Made by a program: the position numbers and the translations under genes | The notes under the pieces: model-generated | The model's database searches: none | Told to the model about the DNA's origin: nothing | The model's input: the letters and a program-made list of their open reading frames with translations, nothing else | In this document: one piece after another, positions 16,197 to 23,028 of the stretch | Layout: each line of letters starts with the position of its first letter | Numbering within the stretch: position 1 is the first letter of the stretch | Assembly (NCBI GenBank): GCA_025980765.1 | Contig: JAICXB010000037.1 | Span: 1-36,000 of the forward strand | From: Terriglobales bacterium | GTDB lineage: Bacteria > Acidobacteriota > Terriglobia > Terriglobales > Acidobacteriaceae | Length of the DNA: 36,000 nt | Reading direction: 5' to 3'

Positions 16197-16199
16197 CTG
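16171..16199. repeat. AGC-rich repeat at nrdJ frame break
   Basis: A run of AGCAGCTAGCAGCCAGCAGC-type units in the nrdJ linker. It contains the stop of the first part, and the downstream frame is open only back to a TGA at 16169-16171, so the frame change must occur inside this repeat. It resembles the block at 13238-13255. Confidence 0.65.
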
Positions 16200-16207
16200 C
16201 CCCCGAG

Positions 16208-16822
16208 GTGCAGGACCAAAATGGGCCTCCACGCGCCGTACGTCACCGCCTGCCGGAAGAGCGCGCCTCGGTCACGCACAAATTCAACATCGCCGGACAC
16301 GAGGGCTACATCACCGTTGGCCTCTATCCCAACCGGCAGCCGGGCGAGATCTTCATCAAGATGGCCAAGGAAGGCTCGACCGTTTCGGGACTGATGGATG
16401 CCTTCGCTACGTCGATCTCTTTGGCGCTGCAACACGGGGTTCCGCTGAAGGTGCTGTGCGAGAAGTTCATGCACACCCGCTTCGAACCCGCAGGCATCAC
16501 GCCGAACCCGCGCGTGCGCTTCGCCAAGTCCGTAATGGACTACATTTTCCAGTGGCTGCACTACCGCTTCGTAGAACCTGAGCAGGGCGATTTGTTCGAA
16601 GGCATGCTGCAGCCTAACGGAGCTGTCGTGCCTGCAGCTCCCGCTGCTGATTTGCCTGCCAGCCGAAAGCTGGAAGCTGGAAGCTTTCACCCCGCCGACG
16701 CCATGCGCGAGATCGTTGACCTCGGCGACGCTCCGTCATGCCACGTCTGCGGCTCGATCATGACGCGCAACGGAAGCTGCTACCGCTGCATGAGTTGCGG
16801 CAGCACATCAGGATGTTCGTAA
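16208..16822 (+). CDS. nrdJ: B12-dependent ribonucleotide reductase, C-terminal TSCPD part
   Basis: The 204-residue remainder of NrdJ in a different frame. It opens directly with the block that normally follows the catalytic part (RHRLPEERASVTHKFNIAGH, then GYITVGLY). The TSCPD domain (GEIFIKMAKEGSTVSGLMD) and NPRVRFAKSVMDYIF follow. It ends in a six-cysteine tail (CHVCGS, CYRCMSCG) that normally passes electrons to the active site. The GTG at 16208 has no usable ribosome site (GAGG touches the start), so separate translation would be weak. Either a single-base error or real frameshift splits one gene, or two subunits are made as in the NrdJa/NrdJb arrangement known in Pseudomonas aeruginosa. 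A second repeat-like stretch (LPASRKLEAGSF) interrupts its later linker. Confidence 0.88.
   Translation: MQDQNGPPRAVRHRLPEERASVTHKFNIAGHEGYITVGLYPNRQPGEIFIKMAKEGSTVSGLMDAFATSISLALQHGVPLKVLCEKFMHTRFEPAGITPNPRVRFAKSVMDYIFQWLHYRFVEPEQGDLFEGMLQPNGAVVPAAPAADLPASRKLEAGSFHPADAMREIVDLGDAPSCHVCGSIMTRNGSCYRCMSCGSTSGCS
16661..16686. repeat. AGCTGGA-type repeat inside nrdJ C-terminal part
   Basis: GAAAGCTGGAAGCTGGAAGC-type tandem units are translated in frame as RKLEAGSF in a linker between the TSCPD domain and the Cys-rich tail. The composition differs from the surrounding codons and looks like an inserted intergenic-type repeat. Confidence 0.45.
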
Positions 16823-16912
16823 GGGAAAGCAATAAGCGATAAGCAATAGGCGAAAAGGACGTCGAAACAGTACCCACTGCGATAGCGGCGGGGTAATTCG
16901 GATAATCACTCC

Positions 16913-16942
16913 GGTAGAGGCGCAGCAGGCTGCGTGTCTACC
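16913..16942. repeat. Palindromic hairpin downstream of nrdJ
   Basis: GGTAGA-GGCGCAGC and GCTGCGTG-TCTACC form an interrupted palindrome with a two-base centre. No T tract follows, so it is more likely one of the dispersed palindromes than an intrinsic terminator. Confidence 0.55.
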
Positions 16943-16971
16943 ACCAGCAACAAGCGAAAGGAGATTCTCCC

Positions 16972-17127
16972 TTGCAAACGTCCACGCAGGAATTGCAATT
17001 CTCCGTTGCAGAACTGGAATATCAACCTGCGCCCGAAACCGTCGCCGGCTTCATTCAGATCATGGCCGAGAAAGTGAATGAGCTCTTATCGGCAGCGCAG
17101 TGGGAGCCATGCTCGCCTGGGGGTTAA
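16972..17127 (+). CDS. Small protein of 51 residues, unknown
   Basis: A short ORF with a TTG start preceded by AAAGGAGA at 16957-16964, seven bases upstream. The predicted product starts MQTSTQELQFSVAELEYQP and continues into an amphipathic helix (TVAGFIQIMAEKVNELLSAA). Its last codons and TAA lie inside the left arm of palindromic repeat E3, so the original C-terminus may have been replaced by repeat insertion. I do not recognise a family. It lies between nrdJ and yifB on the same strand. Confidence 0.45.
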   Translation: MQTSTQELQFSVAELEYQPAPETVAGFIQIMAEKVNELLSAAQWEPCSPGG

Positions 17128-17223
17128 CACGAAGGGCACCAAGGCTGAAAATCAAGTACACGGAGAGCCTTTCACATGCGCTCGTGACCTTATCTGTGCC
17201 TTCGTGACCTCCGTGTTAACCCC
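17119..17223. repeat. Paired-arm palindromic repeat E3 (CACGAAGG units)
   Basis: Arm 17119-17144 (GGGGGTTAACACGAAGG and following) and arm 17199-17223 are close reverse complements around a 54-base spacer. The right arm ends four bases before the extended -10 of yifB. Same family as 10449-10546. Confidence 0.85.
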
Positions 17224-17226
17224 GGA

Positions 17227-17235
17227 TGTTATACT
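17227..17235 (+). promoter_or_regulatory. Extended -10 element for yifB
   Basis: TGTTATACT forms an extended -10 (TGnTATACT). The -10 hexamer ends nine bases before the ATG at 17245, so a transcript from it would start at or within a few bases of the start codon. There is no recognisable -35 because the palindromic repeat ends directly upstream. Confidence 0.45.
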
Positions 17236-17244
17236 CCTGCGCCA

Positions 17245-18792
17245 ATGCTCTTCCGCACTCTCAGCGCTGCTGTTTATGGAATTGATGCCAACCTCATCGA
17301 CGTAGAAGTCGATGCCGGCGGCATGCTGAGCGAAAAAGACAACTTCATGACAGTCGGCCTGCCGGATGCGGCAGTGCGCGAGAGCCGCGAGAGAATCCGC
17401 GCGGCGCTGAAGAATTGCGGCTACGATATTCCGTCCACCAAGATTGTCGTCAATCTTGCTCCCGCCGACTTGAAGAAAGAAGGCTCCGGCTTCGACCTGC
17501 CGATGGCCATGGGAATTCTTGGCGCCTATAACTCACTCATTAAGCGAGAGCTGCCGGAATTTGTTTTCGTTGGCGAACTCGGCCTCGATGGCGGAGTTCG
17601 CGGGATTCGCGGTGCGCTGCCGATTGCCATTGCCGCACGCGAGCGCAAGATTCCCAATTTGATCGTTCCCGAATCCAACGCTCGTGAGGCTGCGGTGGTC
17701 AGCGGGATCAAAGTCTATCCGGTGCGGTCGCTGATTCAGGTCGTGCAGCTCATCAACAACGGTAACGGCGTAAGTCCCATCCAGGTGGACACCGCCGAAT
17801 TGCTGGACAAAGCGCAGCAGTTCACCGTGGACTTCAAAGACGTTCGCGGGCAGCAGTCGGCCAAGCGCGCGCTGGAAGTCGCCAGCGCCGGCGGACACAA
17901 CATCCTGATGATTGGGCCTCCCGGATCGGGAAAGACGATGCTGGCCAAACGCATGCCGACGATCCTGCCGCCCCTGACCTTCGAAGAGGCGTTGGAGACC
18001 ACCAAGATTCACAGCGTTGCCGGCGTGCTCGAACCCGGAGCCGGGCTGGTGGGAGTGCGGCCGTTTCGCGCGCCGCATCACACCATTTCTGATGCAGGAC
18101 TGATCGGCGGCGGGATGATTCCTCGCCCGGGTGAAGTTTCCCTGGCCCATAATGGGCTTTTGTTTCTCGACGAGCTGCCCGAGTTCCCGCGCAACGTCCT
18201 TGAGGTCATGCGGCAGCCGCTCGAAGATGGCAATGTCTCGATCGCCCGCGCCGCGATGTCTCTGACATTTCCTGCGAGGTTCATGCTGGCGGCCGCGATG
18301 AATCCTTGTCCCTGCGGATATTTCAACGATCGCAGCCGCGAGTGTCCGTGTACGCCGGAGATGATCCAGCGTTACGTCTCAAAAATCTCCGGACCGCTGA
18401 TGGACCGCATCGACATCCACATCGATGTGCCGGCAGTGAACTACAAAGAACTGCGCAGCAACTCCAGTCCCGAAGATTCGGCGGCGATTCGCGAGCGAGT
18501 GCTGCAAGCGAGAGAGGTTCAGCTCAACCGCTTCGCTGCCGCCGCAGAGAGGATTTTCTGCAATGCGCAAATGGGACCGCGCCAGATTCGCACCTATTGC
18601 GAACTCTCCAGCGACTGCGAGCGCCTGCTGGAGCGGGCCATGCAGCAGCAGGGCCTGAGTGCCCGCGCCCACGACCGCATCCTCAAAGTCGCGCGCACGA
18701 TTGCCGACCTGGACGGCACGCCCGAGATCCAGTCGAAACATATCGCCGAAGCGATTCAGTATCGGACGCTGGATCGAACTTACTGGGCCTGA
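17245..18792 (+). CDS. yifB: YifB/ComM-family Mg-chelatase-like AAA+ ATPase
   Basis: A 515-residue AAA+ protein of the YifB/ComM family; ComM is a helicase that extends strand uptake in natural transformation, while the role elsewhere is unclear. An N-terminal ChlI/Lon-S5-like domain ([32 protein letters not shown]) covers about residues 1-125. Walker A is [13 protein letters not shown] at about residue 225, Walker [10 protein letters not shown] near 306, and a Cys cluster [17 protein letters not shown] near 352. The C-terminal lid ends at [10 protein letters not shown], the normal family end. No ribosome site is visible at the ATG, and an extended -10 lies just upstream, so the message may be leaderless. 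Downstream it converges on the ADOP permease with no obvious terminator. Confidence 0.95.
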   Translation: MLFRTLSAAVYGIDANLIDVEVDAGGMLSEKDNFMTVGLPDAAVRESRERIRAALKNCGYDIPSTKIVVNLAPADLKKEGSGFDLPMAMGILGAYNSLIKRELPEFVFVGELGLDGGVRGIRGALPIAIAARERKIPNLIVPESNAREAAVVSGIKVYPVRSLIQVVQLINNGNGVSPIQVDTAELLDKAQQFTVDFKDVRGQQSAKRALEVASAGGHNILMIGPPGSGKTMLAKRMPTILPPLTFEEALETTKIHSVAGVLEPGAGLVGVRPFRAPHHTISDAGLIGGGMIPRPGEVSLAHNGLLFLDELPEFPRNVLEVMRQPLEDGNVSIARAAMSLTFPARFMLAAAMNPCPCGYFNDRSRECPCTPEMIQRYVSKISGPLMDRIDIHIDVPAVNYKELRSNSSPEDSAAIRERVLQAREVQLNRFAAAAERIFCNAQMGPRQIRTYCELSSDCERLLERAMQQQGLSARAHDRILKVARTIADLDGTPEIQSKHIAEAIQYRTLDRTYWA

Positions 18793-18855
18793 CAACTTAC
18801 GTGTAGTCGCCCAACCAGGCAACCGCCGCTGCTAAAGATTGCCAGCCCACATCTC

Positions 18856-21621
18856 TCATTCACAACGCAGGGCCAACATCGGGTCAACGCGCGTGGCGCG
18901 GTGTGTGGGTACTGCAATGGCAACAATAGCAACCAGCATCATCAGCAACGGCGCCGCGATCAGGGTTTGGACATCAATGGGACGAACGCCCCAAAGGAGA
19001 CTGGCAACAAGGCGGCTCAATCCAATCGCCGCTGGAATTCCAATCACGATACCGATTGCCACCACCAGCAGGCCTTCGCGTAGAACCATCGCGCGCAGCG
19101 ATTGCCGGTCAGCGCCGAGCGCGACGCGAATGCCGATCTCTCGTGTTCGGCGCGAGACCGAATACGCCATCGTCCCATACAGGCCGACGCAGGCCAGCGC
19201 CAGCGCCAGCGCCCCAAATGTGCTGGTGAGATCGGCAAACAGGATTTCCTGGCTCAGTGAGAGATCGATCTGCTCGACCTGCGTCCGCAAATCACGGATG
19301 GGAAGCTGCGGATCCACCTGCGCCACTGCGCGACGAACGCCGGCTACGACCGCGTGCGGGTCGATCCGCGTGCGCACCACAAAACTTGGTCCCCGAAGAA
19401 GAACTTCCTGCGCCTGCGCGTATGGCAAGAAATACGTATTGACGTCGCTCTTCACATCGGCGTACTTGGCGTCTGCGACTACGCCGATGATCTGGAGATC
19501 CCTTTTGTACTTGGCGACGTGCACGTCCTTGTGCAGCGTATGGCCGATGGGCGATTCTTTGCCGAAGAGTTTGCCTGCCAGTCTCTTGCTGATTACCGCC
19601 ACGGGCGTGGAGCTAAGCGTGTCCTGCGGCCCGAAGTTGCGTCCGGCCAAAAGCTTCATGCGCATGGTCTGGAAGTAATCGGTTCCGACTACGTTGTACA
19701 TGGCCTCAGCTTCGTCATTCGCGTGGCCGGGCAGATCGCCGCCCACATCGCCTCCGCTCATGTTGTCGCTGATCGGAGTAACGTGCGCAAAAGCTACCGA
19801 GCGTACTCCGGGCACCAGTTGAAGTTGCGCAGTGATTTCATCCAGCAGGGACCTAAGCTTTTGTCCGTGGTAGCCGCTCAGGGTGGGATCCAAACCGAAG
19901 AGCAGAAGATTGCTGCGGTCGAATCCCAAATTGGTATTGCGCAGGTTGTTCAACGTGCGGACGAACAGTCCGGCTCCAACCAGCAACAGGATCGAAAGCG
20001 ATACCTGCGAGATTACGAGCGCTTTGCTTAATTTTGCTTCGCGCGGGGCCAGCGTGGCCGATCCGGAAGACTTCAGCGCGGAGGTGAGCTCCACCTGTCC
20101 GGAACGGAATGCCGGCACAACGCCGAAGACCGCGGAAGTTATGATGGCGACAAGAGCGGTAAACGCGATCACCACGCCGTCGACATGCGCCGAGAGCACA
20201 TAGCCGACCTGCGGCGGAGCCAGCAGGGTCAGCAACAGACGGCTGGTCCAAACCGCGAAGACCAAGCCCAGCGCGGCGCCCATCCCCGCGAGCAACAGGC
20301 TCTCGGTGAGCAGTTGGCGCACGATGCGAGCGCGTCGCGCTCCGAGCGAAAGGCGCACCGCGATTTCGCGGGTGCGAGTTGTTCCCCGGACCAGAAGAAG
20401 ATTCGCAACATTCCCGCAGGCGATGAGCAGGACCAGGCCGACGATGCAGGAAAGAACCAGCAGCGGCTGCGAGAAGTCTTCCTTCAACTCATCGAGGCCG
20501 CGTCTGCCGGGATGGACCTCTACACGCGGGCCGCGCGCGGGATCGACATTCTTGATTCCCAGAATTGCGAGCTGCTGGAGCATGAGTCCATTCAGTTCCG
20601 CTTGTGCCTGCTCGGGCTTAACTCCCGGAGCCAGGCGGCCCATGACTTCCACCCACCAGAGGTTTGGCCGCAAGCAATAGGCCGGTTCGCCAGGCTTTGG
20701 CGCGGGCTCTCCCATGGTGTTTAGCTCGGCTTCCATATGCAGTGGCGCGTACACATCGACTGAAGTCCGGGGATGAACACCGAAAAATCCTTGCGGCGCA
20801 ACGCCGATGATGGTCAGCGGATGAGTATTCACAAGCAATTTGTGGCCAACGATCTTTGCGTCAGAAGAAAAATGATCGCGCCAGAATTCGTAACTGATCA
20901 CTGCCACAGGATCCGACTGGAGAAGGTCATCCTTGTCGATGAAGAGCCGGCCGGCTGCAGGCTGTACGCCCAGTGCGCTGAAGAAATTGCCGGAAACAAG
21001 TTGGGCGTTCACCATAGCGCCATCGGCGTTTACATCGGCGGGATAGCCGAAGCCAAAGACCTCGGAGAACGATTTCGCATGGGTGCGAAAGTCATGGAAC
21101 ACGTCCAAAGAGAAGGAATTGTCGACGTAACGGCCATTGCCAGTCCGGCCGCCCCAGCCGTAGTTGTCCATCTGCAGGGACTCGGGCCAGTTCCACTTCT
21201 GATCGCGGGACCAGTTCACCACGTGCAGCTTCGCCGGATCTGCCACGGGCAGCGCCTTCAGCAGGACAGAGTGAACCAGGCTGAAAATGGCACTGTTCGT
21301 GCCAATGCCCAACGCGAGCGTGAGCACGGCAACGATGGCAAATCCCGGAGCGTTGCGGAGAGTTCGCACTCCATATCGCAGGTCGCTGAGGAAGTCATGC
21401 AGAAGATGGAAGCGGCGAGTCTCGCGGCAGCGTTCCTTGTATCTTTCCATTGCGCCGAATTCGAGGCGGGCGCGGCGGAGCGCTTCCTCTGGCTCGAGCC
21501 CGCGACGCGTGAGTTCCTGCGCTCGTTGCCCGATATGGAACTCGATTTCCTCGTTCATATCGGCGTCGAGGCGGTACCGATGGAGTAGGCGATCGAGAAA
21601 AAAGCGGGGTTTGGGGAGCAT
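18856..21621 (-). CDS. ADOP-type ABC permease (MacB/FtsX duplicated)
   Basis: A 921-residue inner-membrane permease of the acidobacterial duplicated orphan permease type. An N-terminal prefix (MLPKPRFFLDRLLHRYRLDADM, about 1-75) precedes the first helix (GFAIVAVLTLALGIGTNSAI) and MacB-PCD-like periplasmic domain. A three-helix FtsX core follows (LVLSCIVGLVLLIACGNVAN), then a second helix plus periplasmic domain, then a final FtsX core (LALACVGLYGTMAYSVSRRT) ending HRATRVDPMLALRCE. No ATPase gene is adjacent, as is usual for this family. The start at 21621 follows GGAGGAGG; the 13-codon longer form lacks support. It begins one base after the padR stop, so the two are co-translated. Cargo is unknown. 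Confidence 0.93.
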   Translation of the reverse strand: MLPKPRFFLDRLLHRYRLDADMNEEIEFHIGQRAQELTRRGLEPEEALRRARLEFGAMERYKERCRETRRFHLLHDFLSDLRYGVRTLRNAPGFAIVAVLTLALGIGTNSAIFSLVHSVLLKALPVADPAKLHVVNWSRDQKWNWPESLQMDNYGWGGRTGNGRYVDNSFSLDVFHDFRTHAKSFSEVFGFGYPADVNADGAMVNAQLVSGNFFSALGVQPAAGRLFIDKDDLLQSDPVAVISYEFWRDHFSSDAKIVGHKLLVNTHPLTIIGVAPQGFFGVHPRTSVDVYAPLHMEAELNTMGEPAPKPGEPAYCLRPNLWWVEVMGRLAPGVKPEQAQAELNGLMLQQLAILGIKNVDPARGPRVEVHPGRRGLDELKEDFSQPLLVLSCIVGLVLLIACGNVANLLLVRGTTRTREIAVRLSLGARRARIVRQLLTESLLLAGMGAALGLVFAVWTSRLLLTLLAPPQVGYVLSAHVDGVVIAFTALVAIITSAVFGVVPAFRSGQVELTSALKSSGSATLAPREAKLSKALVISQVSLSILLLVGAGLFVRTLNNLRNTNLGFDRSNLLLFGLDPTLSGYHGQKLRSLLDEITAQLQLVPGVRSVAFAHVTPISDNMSGGDVGGDLPGHANDEAEAMYNVVGTDYFQTMRMKLLAGRNFGPQDTLSSTPVAVISKRLAGKLFGKESPIGHTLHKDVHVAKYKRDLQIIGVVADAKYADVKSDVNTYFLPYAQAQEVLLRGPSFVVRTRIDPHAVVAGVRRAVAQVDPQLPIRDLRTQVEQIDLSLSQEILFADLTSTFGALALALACVGLYGTMAYSVSRRTREIGIRVALGADRQSLRAMVLREGLLVVAIGIVIGIPAAIGLSRLVASLLWGVRPIDVQTLIAAPLLMMLVAIVAIAVPTHRATRVDPMLALRCE

Positions 21622-21622
21622 G

Positions 21623-21964
21623 TCACACCTCCTCCGGCCGTGTTTGCAGCACCAGCCCAATCGCAGCAGCCAAACGCTCCCAGCTTGCAGTCTCCTCCCG
21701 CAACCGGCGCTGTCCTGTGCGCGTGAGTTGGTAGAACTTGGCGCGGCGATTGTTGTCCGATGTGCCCCATTGGGAAGAAAGCAGTCCCTGTTCTTCCAAC
21801 CGGTATAGCGCGGGATACAGCGCCCCCTGCTCTATCTCCAGCGCGCCACCGGAGATCTGGCTGATGCGCAGCAGAACGCCATAGCCGTGCAGCGGTCCAA
21901 GCGAGACGGATTTCAGAATCAACAAATCCAATGTGCCGGGAAGCAATTCAGCCTTGTCGCCCAT
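21623..21964 (-). CDS. PadR-family transcriptional regulator
   Basis: A 113-residue winged-helix regulator of the PadR type. The N-terminal block LLPGTLDLLILKSVSLGPLHGYG, the wing region (LEIEQGALYPALYRLEEQGLL) and the short C-terminal dimerisation helix (RREETASWERLAAAI) are typical of the small PadR subgroup paired with ADOP permeases. AGGAGA lies six bases before the ATG. It probably represses its own operon from the promoter at 21990-22018. Ligand unknown. Confidence 0.94.
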   Translation of the reverse strand: MGDKAELLPGTLDLLILKSVSLGPLHGYGVLLRISQISGGALEIEQGALYPALYRLEEQGLLSSQWGTSDNNRRAKFYQLTRTGQRRLREETASWERLAAAIGLVLQTRPEEV

Positions 21965-21989
21965 GAGGCTCTCCTAAACGACTCAGGAA

Positions 21990-22018
21990 AGATAAGCGGA
22001 GCATACCTAAGCTGTCAA
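21990..22018 (-). promoter_or_regulatory. Promoter of the padR-permease operon
   Basis: On the minus strand a perfect TTGACA (22018-22013) is followed by a 17-base spacer and TTATCT (21995-21990), 25 bases before the padR ATG. The message would have a leader of about 20 bases. PadR proteins usually bind such a region. Confidence 0.7.
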
Positions 22019-22040
22019 GGAGAGCGCGACAGGGCTCAGC

Positions 22041-22643
22041 CTAGTGGTCTTCGAGAGCTTTGTAGATCTCCGGATTAAGCTCCGGATCGTTGTACATTTT
22101 CAACTGGCGGTACAGCTTGAAGCGCCTCCGCCCTGAGCCCAGGTCGCTGCAAAGATTTTGCAGGCAGCTCGCAAGATCTTGCCGTTGCTCGAGCAAAATC
22201 CTGAACCGCTCGCGATTGCGGGCGACGTGCTCGGCCGAAACTTCCCTCCGCCCGATTTCTTCTCTGGTGTGGAATATTTTGAGGGAGAGAATCGAGAGTC
22301 GATCAATGATCATGCCAGGCGTTTCGGAGTGTAGTGGGACCCCCTGATTTCCGTCTTGATCCGGCAATTGCTGCAACAGTTCGCGATCGATAGCCTCGAC
22401 GAGATCGTTCCGGGCCTGGTTCAGAGCATCGATATTGCGTTTGATGGCGGCGATCTCCTCCGCTGACGACCGAGGCGAGCGGGCGCGATCTTCCTCATGC
22501 CAGAGTGCGAAATTCTGCCGATGCTGCTCTACGATCAGAGTTGACAGCTCCGAACTGTGCTTCGCAGACGCGGCACCGGGGTCGCTGTGCCAGTCAGCCG
22601 TGAATTGGTCGTGGATCGCCGAAATGTCGGGAAGTGTGAGCAT
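22041..22643 (-). CDS. DUF4254 family protein
   Basis: A 200-residue, mainly helical protein matching DUF4254 by its blocks: NFALWHEEDRARSP, IAAIKRNIDALNQARNDLVEAID, ETPGMIIDRLSILSLKIFH and KLYRQLKMYNDPELNPEIY. DUF4254 genes are often found next to lipopolysaccharide or sugar-transferase genes, but none is near here, and the biochemical role is unknown. The ATG at 22643 has no clear ribosome site. The stop lies only 23 bases before the -35 of the padR promoter. Confidence 0.85.
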   Translation of the reverse strand: MLTLPDISAIHDQFTADWHSDPGAASAKHSSELSTLIVEQHRQNFALWHEEDRARSPRSSAEEIAAIKRNIDALNQARNDLVEAIDRELLQQLPDQDGNQGVPLHSETPGMIIDRLSILSLKIFHTREEIGRREVSAEHVARNRERFRILLEQRQDLASCLQNLCSDLGSGRRRFKLYRQLKMYNDPELNPEIYKALEDH

Positions 22644-23028
22644 GCTGAGGTAAAGAAGTTGGGGAAATTGTAGCGCGCGCCAAATCTGAGCACGCTAGCT
22701 GTTTTCTTCATGATATAAATTAGGAGTTTGCCTGCCCCGGCGGATGCAAGTGAGCTGACATGGTGGCAGGAAGTAGTCCCACCCTTGATGTCTGAACTGC
22801 CTTGCGGCAGTGAAGCCGAACACGCGGCCAAGCTTCAGAACACGATTCGAGTGGAAGCGCGGGTTCCGGGACTGCGACGTCGGCGATGTCTGCCCGACGA
22901 TGAACCCTTCAACTCGATAAACGGATGGGGTGAGCGGCGGCTCGTGCCGTCGCGCACGCGCCGTCCGCGAGGGCATAGTCCCGCCGGGCGGGACGGAACC
23001 CTGAAAAATGAAGCTTCTGGAGGAATAT
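22644..23028 (+). other. Long leader region upstream of hppA
   Basis: This 385-base gap contains an extended -10 (TGATATAAA, 22711-22719), which would give an hppA leader of about 300 bases. Hairpins visible in it include ACTGCC/GGCAGT (22797-22812) and GTCCCGCC/GGCGGGAC (22978-22994), the latter 25 bases before the ribosome site. No known riboswitch class is recognised. The 23008 ATG (MKLLEEY) could be an upstream start. Confidence 0.45.
22711..22719 (+). promoter_or_regulatory. Extended -10 upstream of hppA
   Basis: TGATATAAA fits TGn plus a near-consensus TATAAA. There is no matching -35. It is the most A+T-rich spot in the gap between the divergent DUF4254 and hppA genes. Confidence 0.4.
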
